DNA of 51,985 nt from CAZKTO01 sp964555685. Its GTDB lineage: Bacteria; Chloroflexota; Dehalococcoidia; SHYB01. The DNA lies in assembly GCA_964555685.1 (NCBI GenBank), contig CAZKTO010000012.1, positions 1 to 51,985 on the forward strand, written 5' to 3'. Under the pieces are notes generated by a model, which made no database searches, was not told the origin of the DNA, and was given only the letters and a program-made list of their open reading frames with translations. The position numbers were made by a program, and so were the translations under genes. This document shows, one piece after another, positions 40,329-48,434 of this stretch; position 1 is the stretch's first letter; every line of letters begins with the position of its first letter.

Positions 40329-41504
40329 TTAGCGCGGCAGCCCCAGGCCGCGAACGGCGACCTGGTCCTTCTGGACCTCCAGCGTCCCCGCGGCGATGGT
40401 GGCCGAGACGGACTTGCGCCACTCCTGCTCGAGAATGCCCCGCTCCGGCGCGCCGTCCTCCTCCGCCCCCAGGCGTCCGTAGAGGCCCAGGACCTCCATG
40501 GCCAGGTTCCCCGACCGCTGCGTCATGAGGATGTTGTGGATGCGTGTGAGGGAGGACTCGCCGGGGCCGGGGACGCCGCCCGTGGCCACCACGGACGCCA
40601 GGCGATAGTTCAGGGCGCGGGCCACCCGGTAGCGGACGTAGACGTCGGCGATCCGCTGTCGCACCACCGGGTCCTTGGCCAAGGTCTGGCGCGCGTGCGG
40701 GGTGCGCTGCGCGTAGGCGATGACCTGGTCCAGCACCGTCTTGGCCGCCTCGTACCGGGGCTGGCCGATGCGCTCGAAGTTGAGGGCCGCCGTCACCACG
40801 CGCCAGCCATCGTCCCGCTCGCCGAGCATGGAGGACCGGGGGACCCGGACGGTATCGAAAAAGACCTCGTTGATGTCGCCCCAGCCGGCCATGCTCTTGA
40901 TGGGCCGGACGGTGATGCCGGGCGTCTTCATGTCCACGAGGAAGACGGAGATCCCCTTGTGCTTGGGCGCCTCGGGGTTCGTGCGGGTCAGGAGGAAGCA
41001 GAACTCGGCCCGGTCGGCGTAGCTCGTCCATATCTTCTGGCCGTTGATGACGAAGTCGTCCCCGTCCTGGACGGCCCGGCACTGGAGGGAGGCGAGGTCA
41101 GAGCCGGCGTTGGGCTCGCTGAAGCCCTGGCACCAGATGACGTCGCCCTTGCTCATGCGGCCCAGGTGGTAGCGTTTCTGCTCCGGAGTGCCGAAGAGCA
41201 TGACGCTGGGGCCGATCCAGTTCAGGTTCATGTACTGGGGCCCCCGGGGTTCGCCGTAGCGGGCCATGGCCTCCTTGAAGATGACCTGGGTCCAGACGGG
41301 CGCGTCGGCGCCGCCGTACTCCTTGGGCCACGCCATGGTCAGCCAGCCCCGCTGGCCGATCTTCTGGCAGAACTCCTTGGTGTAGGTCCAGCCCCGGTCC
41401 CCGCTCTCGAACATCCCCTTCCACCAGGACGGGATCTCCTCCGTGAGGAAATCGTGGACCTCCTTGCGAAAGGCCTCGTCCTCTTTCGTCCATGCGAAGT
41501 CCAT
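40329..41504 (-). CDS. Acyl-CoA dehydrogenase, first of a pair
   Basis: This is an FAD acyl-CoA dehydrogenase of 391 residues, from the ATG with GGAGGG upstream. Conserved parts are WPKEYGGADAPVWTQVIFKEAMARYG, WCQGFSEPNAGSDLASLQ (FAD and substrate contact), GQKIWTSYADRAEF and NFERIGQPRYEAA; the Glu of NFERIG is a candidate catalytic base. At the C-terminus the usual YEGT is replaced by IAAGTLEVQKDQVA. It differs clearly from the next gene. The two are 10 bp apart with a shared promoter element at 41539-41544. Substrates are likely CoA esters made by the CoA-transferases upstream. Confidence 0.92.
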   Translation of the reverse strand: MDFAWTKEDEAFRKEVHDFLTEEIPSWWKGMFESGDRGWTYTKEFCQKIGQRGWLTMAWPKEYGGADAPVWTQVIFKEAMARYGEPRGPQYMNLNWIGPSVMLFGTPEQKRYHLGRMSKGDVIWCQGFSEPNAGSDLASLQCRAVQDGDDFVINGQKIWTSYADRAEFCFLLTRTNPEAPKHKGISVFLVDMKTPGITVRPIKSMAGWGDINEVFFDTVRVPRSSMLGERDDGWRVVTAALNFERIGQPRYEAAKTVLDQVIAYAQRTPHARQTLAKDPVVRQRIADVYVRYRVARALNYRLASVVATGGVPGPGESSLTRIHNILMTQRSGNLAMEVLGLYGRLGAEEDGAPERGILEQEWRKSVSATIAAGTLEVQKDQVAVRGLGLPR

Positions 41505-41538
41505 GCGCGCTCCCTCCGCGACTCCTGACGATGGGCGC

Positions 41539-41544
41539 ATTATA
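41539..41544 (-). promoter_or_regulatory. Minus 10 element before the acyl-CoA dehydrogenase pair
   Basis: An exact TATAAT (minus strand) lies 35 bp before the start codon, in the 74-bp gap after the CoA-transferase gene. No good -35 is visible. Confidence 0.4.
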
Positions 41545-41578
41545 GCGTGGCCGGCGTGGGTGAGCGCCCCGCAGGCCG

Positions 41579-42913
41579 TCACGGAATATGCGGCGCGTAC
41601 TCGGTCCCGATGTGCCCCTCGCGCTCCAGGCGCTGGTAAGCAGCCTCCGAGACGCCTAGTAGCTCGCGATAGACCTGCTCGTTGTGCTCGCCCAGGAGCA
41701 CCGACGGATGCCGGATGCCGTTGGGCGTGCGGGACGCCCGCCACATGATGCCAGGGTAGGAGTAGGTCCCCACCTCCCGCTGTGTCACCGTCTGGAAGAA
41801 GCGGCGGGCGGCGAGGTGCGGGTCGCGGTAGGCGTCGGCGTCGTCGATGACGGCGCCGGCGGTGACGCCCGCCCGCTGGAGGAGCTCCATCGCCTCGTAG
41901 TGCCCGTGCCGGCGCGTCCACTCGGCGATGACGGCGTCCAGCGCATCATGGTGGCGCCAGCGGGCCAGCACGGTGCGGAAGCGGGGGTCGCGCAGGAGGC
42001 CGGGCCGGCCGATGGCCCGGGCGAAGCGGGCCCACTCAGCCTCGTCGCGGACGGAGATGGCGATCCACCGGTCATCGCCCTGGCAGGGGTAGCAGCCTTG
42101 GGGCGCGCGGTACGGGTCCCGGTTGCCCAGCGTATCGTGGACGCGGCCGTTCATGGTGTAGTCCATGAACGCCTCGCCCAGGTTCGGGACCATGTTCTCG
42201 ACCAGCGAGAGCTCGATGAAGGCGCCCTGGCCGGTCAGGCGCCGGCGATGCAGCGCGGCGACCACGGCGAAGGCCGCCACCATCCCGCCCGAGGCGTCGG
42301 CCACGAAGACCTCGTCCCGCGTCGAGGGGTCCATGTCTGGGTAGCCCCGGACCCACGTGTGCCCGGACAGGGCCTCCACGTGGCTCCCAAAGGAGCGGTA
42401 GTCCTTGTACTCGCCCTCCAGGCCGTAGGCGGGCATGCGGATGTGGATGATGTCCGGCCGGATGGAGCGGGCCCACTCGCAGGTGACGCCCAGCTTCTCG
42501 GTAGTGGAGGCGACGTTGTTGTCGACGATGACGTCGGATACGCGCACAAGGCTGGCCAGGACCTCCATGCCCTCGGGGCGCCGCAGGTCCACGGTGAAGC
42601 TGCGCTTGTTGCGCGAGTGGTTTTGGAAGAGGGCGGCCCGGTTCCAGGGATGGGGTCCGGCCTCGTCGTTGGGGTAGGTCGTCCGCCAGCCGCGTAGCGC
42701 CTTGACCATCTGCGGCGTGGGGCGCGCCACCTGGCCCCGGCTACTGGTGGCGAAGTGCTGGGTGGACTCGACCTTGATCACGTCGGCGCCCCAATCGCCC
42801 AGGAACATGGTGGCGAAGGGGCCGACCCAGACGATGGTCAGGTCCACGACGCGCACGCCCTCGAGGGGCAGGGGGACGCCCGCCCACGGGGGCGGAGGCA
42901 CTGGCGCGGCCAC
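41579..42913 (-). CDS. CaiB/BaiF class III CoA-transferase, second of a pair
   Basis: This 444-residue family III CoA-transferase moves CoA between acyl-CoA and a free acid. The start is a GTG 2 bp after the stop of the other CoA-transferase. Family motifs are LEGVRVVDLTIVWVGPFATMFLGDWGADVIKVE, NHSRNKRSFTVDLRRPEG and VADASGGMVAAFAVVAALHRR. The position that carries the catalytic Asp in formyl-CoA transferase appears to be Glu (LSLVENMVPN), by my own alignment. A C-terminal block with YRDPHLAARRFF and HPSVLLGEHNEQVYRELLG is normal. The pair may work as a heterodimer. Confidence 0.9.
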   Translation of the reverse strand: MAAPVPPPPWAGVPLPLEGVRVVDLTIVWVGPFATMFLGDWGADVIKVESTQHFATSSRGQVARPTPQMVKALRGWRTTYPNDEAGPHPWNRAALFQNHSRNKRSFTVDLRRPEGMEVLASLVRVSDVIVDNNVASTTEKLGVTCEWARSIRPDIIHIRMPAYGLEGEYKDYRSFGSHVEALSGHTWVRGYPDMDPSTRDEVFVADASGGMVAAFAVVAALHRRRLTGQGAFIELSLVENMVPNLGEAFMDYTMNGRVHDTLGNRDPYRAPQGCYPCQGDDRWIAISVRDEAEWARFARAIGRPGLLRDPRFRTVLARWRHHDALDAVIAEWTRRHGHYEAMELLQRAGVTAGAVIDDADAYRDPHLAARRFFQTVTQREVGTYSYPGIMWRASRTPNGIRHPSVLLGEHNEQVYRELLGVSEAAYQRLEREGHIGTEYAPHIP

Positions 42914-42915
42914 GA

Positions 42916-44124
42916 TTAGATGACCCCCGCGGCCCGGAGCCGGCGCAGGTCCTCCGCCGAGTAGCCCAGCTCGCCGCGCAGGATCTCGCCGTTGTGCTGG
43001 CCCAGCGTAGGCGCGGCGCGCCGAGGCTCCGGCGGGCGTGCGTCGGCGCGGAACGGCCGCCCTGGGTATTCGAAGGCGCCCGCATCGGGGTGGGCGATGG
43101 TCTCCCAGTAGCCTCGGGAGCGGAAGTAGGGCTCGCGGACGGTGTCGCCTGGGGTATAGACGGGGCCCGAGAGGAGCCGGTGCGCCTGGGCCTCGCGCCA
43201 GCACTCCTGCATCGTCCGCTCGAGGAACCAGGGCAGGATGTAGGGCTCCAGCTCCTCGTGGGCCTCGGGCCTGGCGCGCGCCTCGACGGTGGCGAAGCGC
43301 GGGTCCTCCATGAGCTCGGGGTGGCCGTACATCTTCATCGCCACGGGGAACCAGCGCTCCTGCGTCGAGACGCTGAAGTAGCCATCCTTGCAGGGGCGGA
43401 CGCCGCCGCCGAGCCAGCCGGGCCGCCGGTTGCGGTCGTTCACCTGGCCGTTGAATTGGTAGGCGATGAGCATGGTGGTCCGGCGGTCCTGGGTCGCCGC
43501 CTGGCTCTCCATGATGGAGAGGTCGATGCGCTCACCGTGGCCGCGCCGCTGGACGCCGAAGAGGGCGATGAGGGTGGCCAGGGCCGCTGCCTGCCCCGCC
43601 TGCGTCTGGACGACGCTGCCGCCCATCCTGATGGGCTCGCGGCCGGGGTAGCCCGTGGCGAACATGGCCCCGCCCGTCGCGTACTCGGTGATCTCGCTGG
43701 CCCGGTAGTCGCGATAGGGGCCGTCCTGGCCGAAGTTGGAGAGGGAGGTGAAGACAAGGCGCGGGCGGGACTGGGCCAGGGCCTCGTAGCTGATCCCCAA
43801 GCGCTCCATCGTGCCGGGCCGGAAGCCCTCGACGACGGCGTCGGCGGTGGCGGCGAGCTCGCGGAGGATGGCGCGGCCCGTCGCGCTCTTGAGATTCAGG
43901 GTGAGGCTGCGCTTGCTCGTGTTCAGGTGAAGAAAGAGGCCGCTCCGCTCGGGGTGGGGACGGTCGGCGAGGAAGGGGCCCAGGCGCCGGGCCGGGTCGC
44001 CGCCCCAGGGCCGCTCGATCTTGATGACGTCGGCCCCGTAGTCGGCCAGGAGCTTGGTCCCGTAGGGCCCGGCGATGTGGTGCGTGAGGTCCAGGACCCG
44101 CACGCCGGCGAGGAGGGAGGTCAT
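42916..44124 (-). CDS. CaiB/BaiF class III CoA-transferase, first of a pair
   Basis: This 402-residue class III CoA-transferase has LAGVRVLDLTHHIAGPYGTKLLADYGADVIKIE, NTSKRSLTLNLKSATG, VEGFRPGTMERLGISYEAL and GHGERIDLSIMESQAATQ; the candidate catalytic acid in the last motif is again Glu. The C-terminal part has LGQHNGEILRGELGYSAEDL. The ATG has only a weak ribosome site. It follows the alpha/beta hydrolase gene by 23 bp and runs into the second transferase with a 2-bp gap, so coupling is likely. It probably supplies CoA esters to the dehydrogenase pair downstream. Confidence 0.9.
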   Translation of the reverse strand: MTSLLAGVRVLDLTHHIAGPYGTKLLADYGADVIKIERPWGGDPARRLGPFLADRPHPERSGLFLHLNTSKRSLTLNLKSATGRAILRELAATADAVVEGFRPGTMERLGISYEALAQSRPRLVFTSLSNFGQDGPYRDYRASEITEYATGGAMFATGYPGREPIRMGGSVVQTQAGQAAALATLIALFGVQRRGHGERIDLSIMESQAATQDRRTTMLIAYQFNGQVNDRNRRPGWLGGGVRPCKDGYFSVSTQERWFPVAMKMYGHPELMEDPRFATVEARARPEAHEELEPYILPWFLERTMQECWREAQAHRLLSGPVYTPGDTVREPYFRSRGYWETIAHPDAGAFEYPGRPFRADARPPEPRRAAPTLGQHNGEILRGELGYSAEDLRRLRAAGVI

Positions 44125-44147
44125 GGGGCGGTGGGGCCAGCGAGAGC

Positions 44148-45077
44148 CTACAGGACTTCTTTGAGAAACGCCCGCAGGGCGGCGGCGAAGGCCTTGGGCT
44201 GGTCGCCCTGGACCGTGTGGCCGGCGCCCGCGATCGTGATGGCCCGCCCCTTGGGGAGCGTGGCGGCCAGCTTGTCGGCGTCGGCGCGGGTGAGGACGTT
44301 GCTCTCGCCCCCGTGGACGACCAGCGCCGGGCACGGGATGCGCGGCACCCACTCCCACAGCTTGGCGTAGGTGGCGAGCACCTTTTCCGCCTGCGCCTTC
44401 CGGTCCTGGGCATCCCGCATTCCCGCCCCGGCGTAGCGCCAGGTCCAGGTCCCGTCATCCTGGCGCTTCAGCGCGTGCATGAGGCTATAGCGCAGGTGGG
44501 CCAGGGGCCGCCTGGGGTTGAACTGATGGGCGTGCTCCAGGGCCTCGTCGAGGGAGGCGAAGGTCCGCTTCTCCTGGAGAAACTTGCCCGTCTCCTCGAA
44601 GCCGGTCCGCTGGATGGTGGGCCCCACGTCCACGATGGTGATGGCCAGGAGGCGCTGCGGGTAGCGGCTGGAGTAGGCGAGGGTGTTGAGGCCGCCCATG
44701 GACATGCCGACGAGCACCAGCTTTTCGAGCCCCAGCGCCTCGATGGCCCCGCGGACGTCCTCCCGCTGGGAGAAGGGCATGGGGTCGTTGTTCTCCTTCG
44801 GCGCCTCGCTCTCGCCGTGGCCCCTCTGGTCCAGGGCGATGCAGCGGTACTGGCTCCGGAGCTGCAGGCAGACGAGGTCCCAGGTGTGGGCCGTCTGGTT
44901 GCCGCCGTGCAGGAAGAGAATGGGCGTCCCTGTTCCGCCCCAGTCCAGGTAGTGGAGGCGCAGGCCGTTGGCCCGGATGTAGCCGTCTCTGGGCTCGGAG
45001 GTGTCCTTGAGCTTCAGGCCGAACTCCTTGGCGGCGGCCAGGAGCGCGGCGTGGGCCTCGGTAGTGGCGGTGGTCAT
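44148..45077 (-). CDS. Alpha/beta hydrolase
   Basis: This 309-residue alpha/beta hydrolase may cut an ester, lactone or C-C bond. The oxyanion motif LHGGN is at 56-60, the nucleophile elbow GMSMGG gives Ser126, and His287 lies in GAGHTVQGD. The strand that usually gives the catalytic Asp reads HGGESNVLTRADADKL, with Asn where SDVL is common, so the acid may be the Glu or a later Asp. It is the first gene of the run hydrolase - two CoA-transferases - two acyl-CoA dehydrogenases - exporter. Two palindromes (45090-45124) lie in its leader. Confidence 0.9.
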   Translation of the reverse strand: MTTATTEAHAALLAAAKEFGLKLKDTSEPRDGYIRANGLRLHYLDWGGTGTPILFLHGGNQTAHTWDLVCLQLRSQYRCIALDQRGHGESEAPKENNDPMPFSQREDVRGAIEALGLEKLVLVGMSMGGLNTLAYSSRYPQRLLAITIVDVGPTIQRTGFEETGKFLQEKRTFASLDEALEHAHQFNPRRPLAHLRYSLMHALKRQDDGTWTWRYAGAGMRDAQDRKAQAEKVLATYAKLWEWVPRIPCPALVVHGGESNVLTRADADKLAATLPKGRAITIAGAGHTVQGDQPKAFAAALRAFLKEVL

Positions 45078-45089
45078 GGTTGCGTCTCC

Positions 45090-45124
45090 GCCCGCCTAGG
45101 CGGGCCCGCCCCGACGAGTCGGGG
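45090..45124. repeat. Two adjacent palindromes in the alpha/beta hydrolase leader
   Basis: GCCCGCCTAGGCGGGC (45090-45105) is a perfect 16-bp palindrome. CCCCGACGAGTCGGGG (45109-45124) is a relative of the 18-bp palindrome family (GCCCCGACCTGTCGGGGC). They lie 12-47 bp upstream of the hydrolase ATG, where hairpins could affect ribosome access. Confidence 0.7.
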
Positions 45125-45168
45125 AGCCGGCGTTGTGTGGCATGGCGGAGCGCCGATGCCGTGCCGAA

Positions 45169-45195
45169 GGTATAGCCGGCCCTCGTGCTTGTCAA
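45169..45195 (-). promoter_or_regulatory. Possible promoter of the alpha/beta hydrolase operon
   Basis: On the minus strand, an exact TTGACA (45195-45190) is followed after only 15 nt by TATACC (45174-45169). The spacing is short, so this is tentative. Confidence 0.4.
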
Positions 45196-45268
45196 GGGAC
45201 GGGCTTGGGGGCGGGGCGGTGTATCATGGCGCAAGCGCGGGCTCTCGGGCCCCGCAAGGAGCGCCACG

Positions 45269-46171
45269 ATGCATATCACCCTGGACTGGCTGGGCGTCTC
45301 GACCTACCGCCTCAAGATCGATGACCTGGTCATCTTTCTGGACGCGTACCTGGACCGGGTGCCCGCCGCGCCCAACGTCGGCCTCAGCGTCTCTGGGGTG
45401 GACCGCGCCCACTTCATCCTCGTCGGCCACTCGCATTTCGACCATCTGTGGGGGGCCGAGCGCATCGCCCGCAACACCGGCGCCATCGTCATCGGGTCCT
45501 ACGAGACGGCGCGCGCCATGAGCCAGGAGGAGGTGCCGGAGCCGCAGATCATGGCCGTGGCCGGTGGCGAGCGGGTCCGCCTCTCCGACCGCGTGACGGT
45601 CCGGGTCTTCCCCAGCCAGCACTCCTGCATCTGGGCCAAGAACGCGAGCCTCGCCGACGAGGTCTGCCTTGGGGACCAGGGCTTGACGCTCCAGGAGCGC
45701 CACGCCAGCATGGAGAAGCGATCGTTCCGGCGGCGGCCCGACGACCGGCCCGGCGCCGCCGAGATGCAGGCCCACCTGCGCGAGTCCGACCAGCACGTCC
45801 GCGGTGACGGCGGGGCCTTGGCGTATCTTATCGAGACGCCCGAGGGCTCGATCCTGTGGAAGGACACCTCAGGCCACTGGACGGGCATCCTGCGAGACCT
45901 GCGCCCCGACCTGGCGCTGCTGGCCGCCGCCGGCCGAGGCAACGTCGACGGCGAGCCTATCCAGGGGACGCTGGCCCAGTTCCTGGCCCGGGAGGTGGAC
46001 CTCCTGCGGCCTCGGCAGGTGGCCCTCTGCCATCATGATAACTGGATGCCTCCCCTCACCCGGGGGACGGACATCAAGCCCATCCAGGCGGAGGTGGCGC
46101 GACACTTCCCCGGCGTGGAGCTCCTGGATATGGGCTACCTGGAGGACCGGCCGGTCCTGCGCCGGGGCTAG
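45269..46171 (+). CDS. MBL-fold metal-dependent hydrolase
   Basis: This 300-residue metallo-beta-lactamase-fold protein has the metal motif HSHFDH at residues 54-59. Further ligands are plausible in PSQHSCIW (His), the Asp of LWKDTSGHWTG, and LCHHDNWMPP near the C-terminus. The N-terminal strand ITLDWLGVSTYRLKIDD resembles the UlaG-like subgroup, which binds or cleaves small molecules. The ATG has AAGGAG seven bases upstream; an earlier in-frame ATG at 45185 adds basic sequence and is less likely. The gene diverges from the alpha/beta hydrolase and converges on the SirB1-like gene 29 bp away. Its substrate is unknown. Confidence 0.88.
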   Translation: MHITLDWLGVSTYRLKIDDLVIFLDAYLDRVPAAPNVGLSVSGVDRAHFILVGHSHFDHLWGAERIARNTGAIVIGSYETARAMSQEEVPEPQIMAVAGGERVRLSDRVTVRVFPSQHSCIWAKNASLADEVCLGDQGLTLQERHASMEKRSFRRRPDDRPGAAEMQAHLRESDQHVRGDGGALAYLIETPEGSILWKDTSGHWTGILRDLRPDLALLAAAGRGNVDGEPIQGTLAQFLAREVDLLRPRQVALCHHDNWMPPLTRGTDIKPIQAEVARHFPGVELLDMGYLEDRPVLRRG

Positions 46172-46200
46172 GGCGCCCGCTCCTGGGTGGACTGAGGCCG

Positions 46201-47028
46201 TCAAGCGCCCAGCATCCGCTCCAGGCGGGTCACGAGCTCGCCGGCGGCCTGGGCGTCGGGCGCGTAGGGCGCGGCCTCGAGATAGCCGCGCAGGTCGGCC
46301 AGGGCTTGATGGTGCTGTCCCATGCGAGTGTAGACCAGGCCTCGGTCGCGCAGGTCGTGGGCCTCCGGAGGCTCCAGGCGCAGGAGCCATTCGATCATGC
46401 CCAGCGCCCGGCGATGGTCCTCCCGCCGCATGTAAACCCCCTTGAGATTGCGCACCATCCGAGCGATGTAGTCGCGGTTGCCGATGGGCGCCAGGTAGAG
46501 CGGGTCCCACGGCGTCTCCTCGCCCAGCGCCTGCCGCAGCCGCTCGGCGCACTCCTCCCGGGAGAGGAGGATGCCGCCGTGGAAGGGGTCGATGTAGAGC
46601 CCCTCCGCCTCCCGATGCCCCACGAGGAAGTGGCCCGGCATGCCGATCCCGGCCAGGGGGATGCCGGACCGCCGCCCCACCTCGATATAGACCAGCGCGA
46701 GGGTGATAGGGATGCCCAGGCGGCGGCTCAGGACGTCGTTGAGATAGCTGTTGCGCGGGTCGTAGTAGTCCTCCCGGTTCCCGCGAAAGCCCATCTCGTC
46801 GAACAGGAACTCGCTCAGGCGGTTGGCGCAGGCCAAGGGGTCGCGGTCGCCGTCGAGCCGGGAGCGCGCGGCGGAGGCCAGGCTGTCGAGCAGGCCCAGC
46901 TCCCGGTCGATATCCAGGCTGGGGTACTCCATGGCGGCCAGGAGCAGCGCCGCCCGGGCGAGGTCGATCTCGCCTTCGGGCAGGCGGGCGGCCCGCAAGA
47001 ACAGCTCCCGGGCGGTGGCGTCGGTCAT
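46201..47028 (-). CDS. SirB1/transglutaminase-like protein with TPR tail
   Basis: The 275 residues match the SirB1 family: a transglutaminase-like N-domain with YYDPRNSYLNDVLSRRLGIPITLALVYIEVGRR, GMPGHFLVG and YIDPFHGGILL. A C-terminal TPR-like region follows from about residue 185 (NLKGVYMRREDHRRALGMIEWLLRLEP, then GLVYTRMGQHHQALADLRGYLEAAP). In E. coli sirB1 lies near prmC and kdsA, and its role is not settled. Here it stands alone, convergent with the MBL gene and divergent from tRNA-Arg. Confidence 0.88.
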   Translation of the reverse strand: MTDATARELFLRAARLPEGEIDLARAALLLAAMEYPSLDIDRELGLLDSLASAARSRLDGDRDPLACANRLSEFLFDEMGFRGNREDYYDPRNSYLNDVLSRRLGIPITLALVYIEVGRRSGIPLAGIGMPGHFLVGHREAEGLYIDPFHGGILLSREECAERLRQALGEETPWDPLYLAPIGNRDYIARMVRNLKGVYMRREDHRRALGMIEWLLRLEPPEAHDLRDRGLVYTRMGQHHQALADLRGYLEAAPYAPDAQAAGELVTRLERMLGA

Positions 47029-47081
47029 GGCGATGAGGCTACCAGCCTAGCACACGGGTCCCGACGGGTCGGGGCGCCGCG

Positions 47082-47111
47082 ATGACAGGGGCCGGCCGGA
47101 TTTGCTATAGT
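47082..47111 (+). promoter_or_regulatory. Promoter of tRNA-Arg and the genes that follow
   Basis: ATGACA (47082-47087) and TATAGT (47106-47111) are spaced 18 nt, 37 bp before the tRNA. Minus-strand genes point away from it on the left. Confidence 0.6.
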
Positions 47112-47148
47112 GGGCCGTGGACATGCCCTGGACTCCTGATTCTATCGT

Positions 47149-47225
47149 GCGCTTGTAGCTCAATAGGACAGAGCGCAGCCCTGCGAAGGCTGAGGTTGTG
47201 GGTTCGATTCCCGCCAAGCGCACCA
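47149..47225 (+). tRNA. tRNA-Arg (anticodon GCG)
   Basis: This is a 77-nt cloverleaf with encoded CCA. The acceptor GCGCTTG pairs with CAAGCGC. The anticodon stem CAGCC/GGCTG closes the loop CTGCGAA, giving anticodon GCG at 47183-47185 (reads CGC, and CGU by wobble). The T arm is GTGGG-TTCGATT-CCCGC. Most bacteria use anticodon ACG, edited to inosine, for these codons, so G34 is notable. Confidence 0.92.
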
Positions 47226-47287
47226 TCCCCCAGGCGGCATCGCGTCCGCTCATCGCACGGCGCGCCGCCCAGAGTCTAAGGAGCGCC

Positions 47288-48403
47288 ATGAAGCAGTTCC
47301 CGCAGTACCGCGTCATCGATGCCGATGGGCACGTCATGGAGACGCACCCCAAGGCCCTCGCGTGGCGCGACGCTATGGACGCCGGGTACCGCGACCGCGG
47401 CCCGCGGCACATCCCCTTCCCCACGGGCGGCGGGCGGACGTTCCTCGAAGGCAAGATCTGGCCGGAGCCCCTGCCCGGCGCCGACCTCCGCGTACCCGCG
47501 GACATGGACAACTTCGGGACCCACGTCCAGCGCGCCGGCATGTACGACCCCCACGTCCGCATCAAGGACATGGACACCGACGGTATCGACGTGGCGGTGC
47601 TCTTTGGCGGCGTGCTGGCTCTCGCGGCCTCGGGCCTCGATGACGGCGGCCTGGCCCTCTCCATGTGCCGCGCCTACAACGACTGGCTCGCGGGCTACTG
47701 CTCCGCCTGCCCGGACCGCCTGAAGGGGATGTGCGCCCTGCCTCTCCAGGACCCGGAGGGCGCGGCCGCCGAGCTGCGCCGGGGCGTGACCGAGCTGGGC
47801 CTCGTCGGCGCCCACTTTCCGACCAACGTCCACGGGTGCGACCTGGACAGCCGCGCCCTGGACCCCGTCTACGCCGTGGCCCAGGACCTGGATATCCCCG
47901 TCTGCGTCCACGGCGGCTACACCATGCCTGGCATCGCCAATATGTGCGAGCCGCGCTCGCCCAACCAGTTCTACCTGAACCTCCTGGGCTTCCCCTTCGA
48001 GCTGATGACGGCCCTCGCCAAGATCGTCTGCGGGGGCGTCCTGGACCGCTACCCGCGCCTCCGGGTGGGCATCATGGAGGGCAACGCGGGCTGGCTGCCG
48101 TTCTGGGTGGACCGGATGGACGACCAGCACGGCAAGTTCGGCCGGCAGGTCCCGTGCAAGATGAGGCCCGGCGACTACGTGCGCGCCGGGCGCATCAAGA
48201 TCTCCTGCGACTACGAGGAGCAGACGATCCATCACGTCGTCGATACCTTTGGGCCCGACTACGTGATGTACGCCTCCGACTACTGGCACGCCGACGCCAA
48301 GTTCCCCGGCACCGTGGAGGCCATCGTGCGGCGGACGGAGCTCTCGGACGAGGCCAAGCGGAAGATCCTGGGGACAAATGCGGCGGCGTTCTTCAAGCTC
48401 TAG
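47288..48403 (+). CDS. Amidohydrolase-2 (ACMSD-like) family protein
   Basis: This is a 371-residue TIM-barrel amidohydrolase_2 member, started at the ATG with AAGGAG six bases upstream. The metal motif DADGH is at residues 11-15, HGG follows in CVHGGYTMPG, GIMEGNAGWLPFW is the later barrel strand, and the Asp of YASDYWH is near the C-terminus. It lacks one segment seen in the relative at 15350-16480 but shares layout and the AYNDWLAGYC segment. Such proteins decarboxylate or hydrolyse aromatic or lactone intermediates. It is 62 bp after tRNA-Arg and 31 bp before the zinc-ribbon gene, so one transcript may carry tRNA-CDS-CDS-tRNA-CDS. Confidence 0.88.
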   Translation: MKQFPQYRVIDADGHVMETHPKALAWRDAMDAGYRDRGPRHIPFPTGGGRTFLEGKIWPEPLPGADLRVPADMDNFGTHVQRAGMYDPHVRIKDMDTDGIDVAVLFGGVLALAASGLDDGGLALSMCRAYNDWLAGYCSACPDRLKGMCALPLQDPEGAAAELRRGVTELGLVGAHFPTNVHGCDLDSRALDPVYAVAQDLDIPVCVHGGYTMPGIANMCEPRSPNQFYLNLLGFPFELMTALAKIVCGGVLDRYPRLRVGIMEGNAGWLPFWVDRMDDQHGKFGRQVPCKMRPGDYVRAGRIKISCDYEEQTIHHVVDTFGPDYVMYASDYWHADAKFPGTVEAIVRRTELSDEAKRKILGTNAAAFFKL

Positions 48404-48434
48404 GAGAGGAGCAGCGGGACGAGGCAGGGGCGCG

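Noticed and set aside
41922..43204. N-terminal extensions of the CoA-transferase and dehydrogenase frames
   Set aside because: They read neighbouring genes in the wrong frame and give Arg/Pro/Ala-rich sequence; the chosen starts fit the families.
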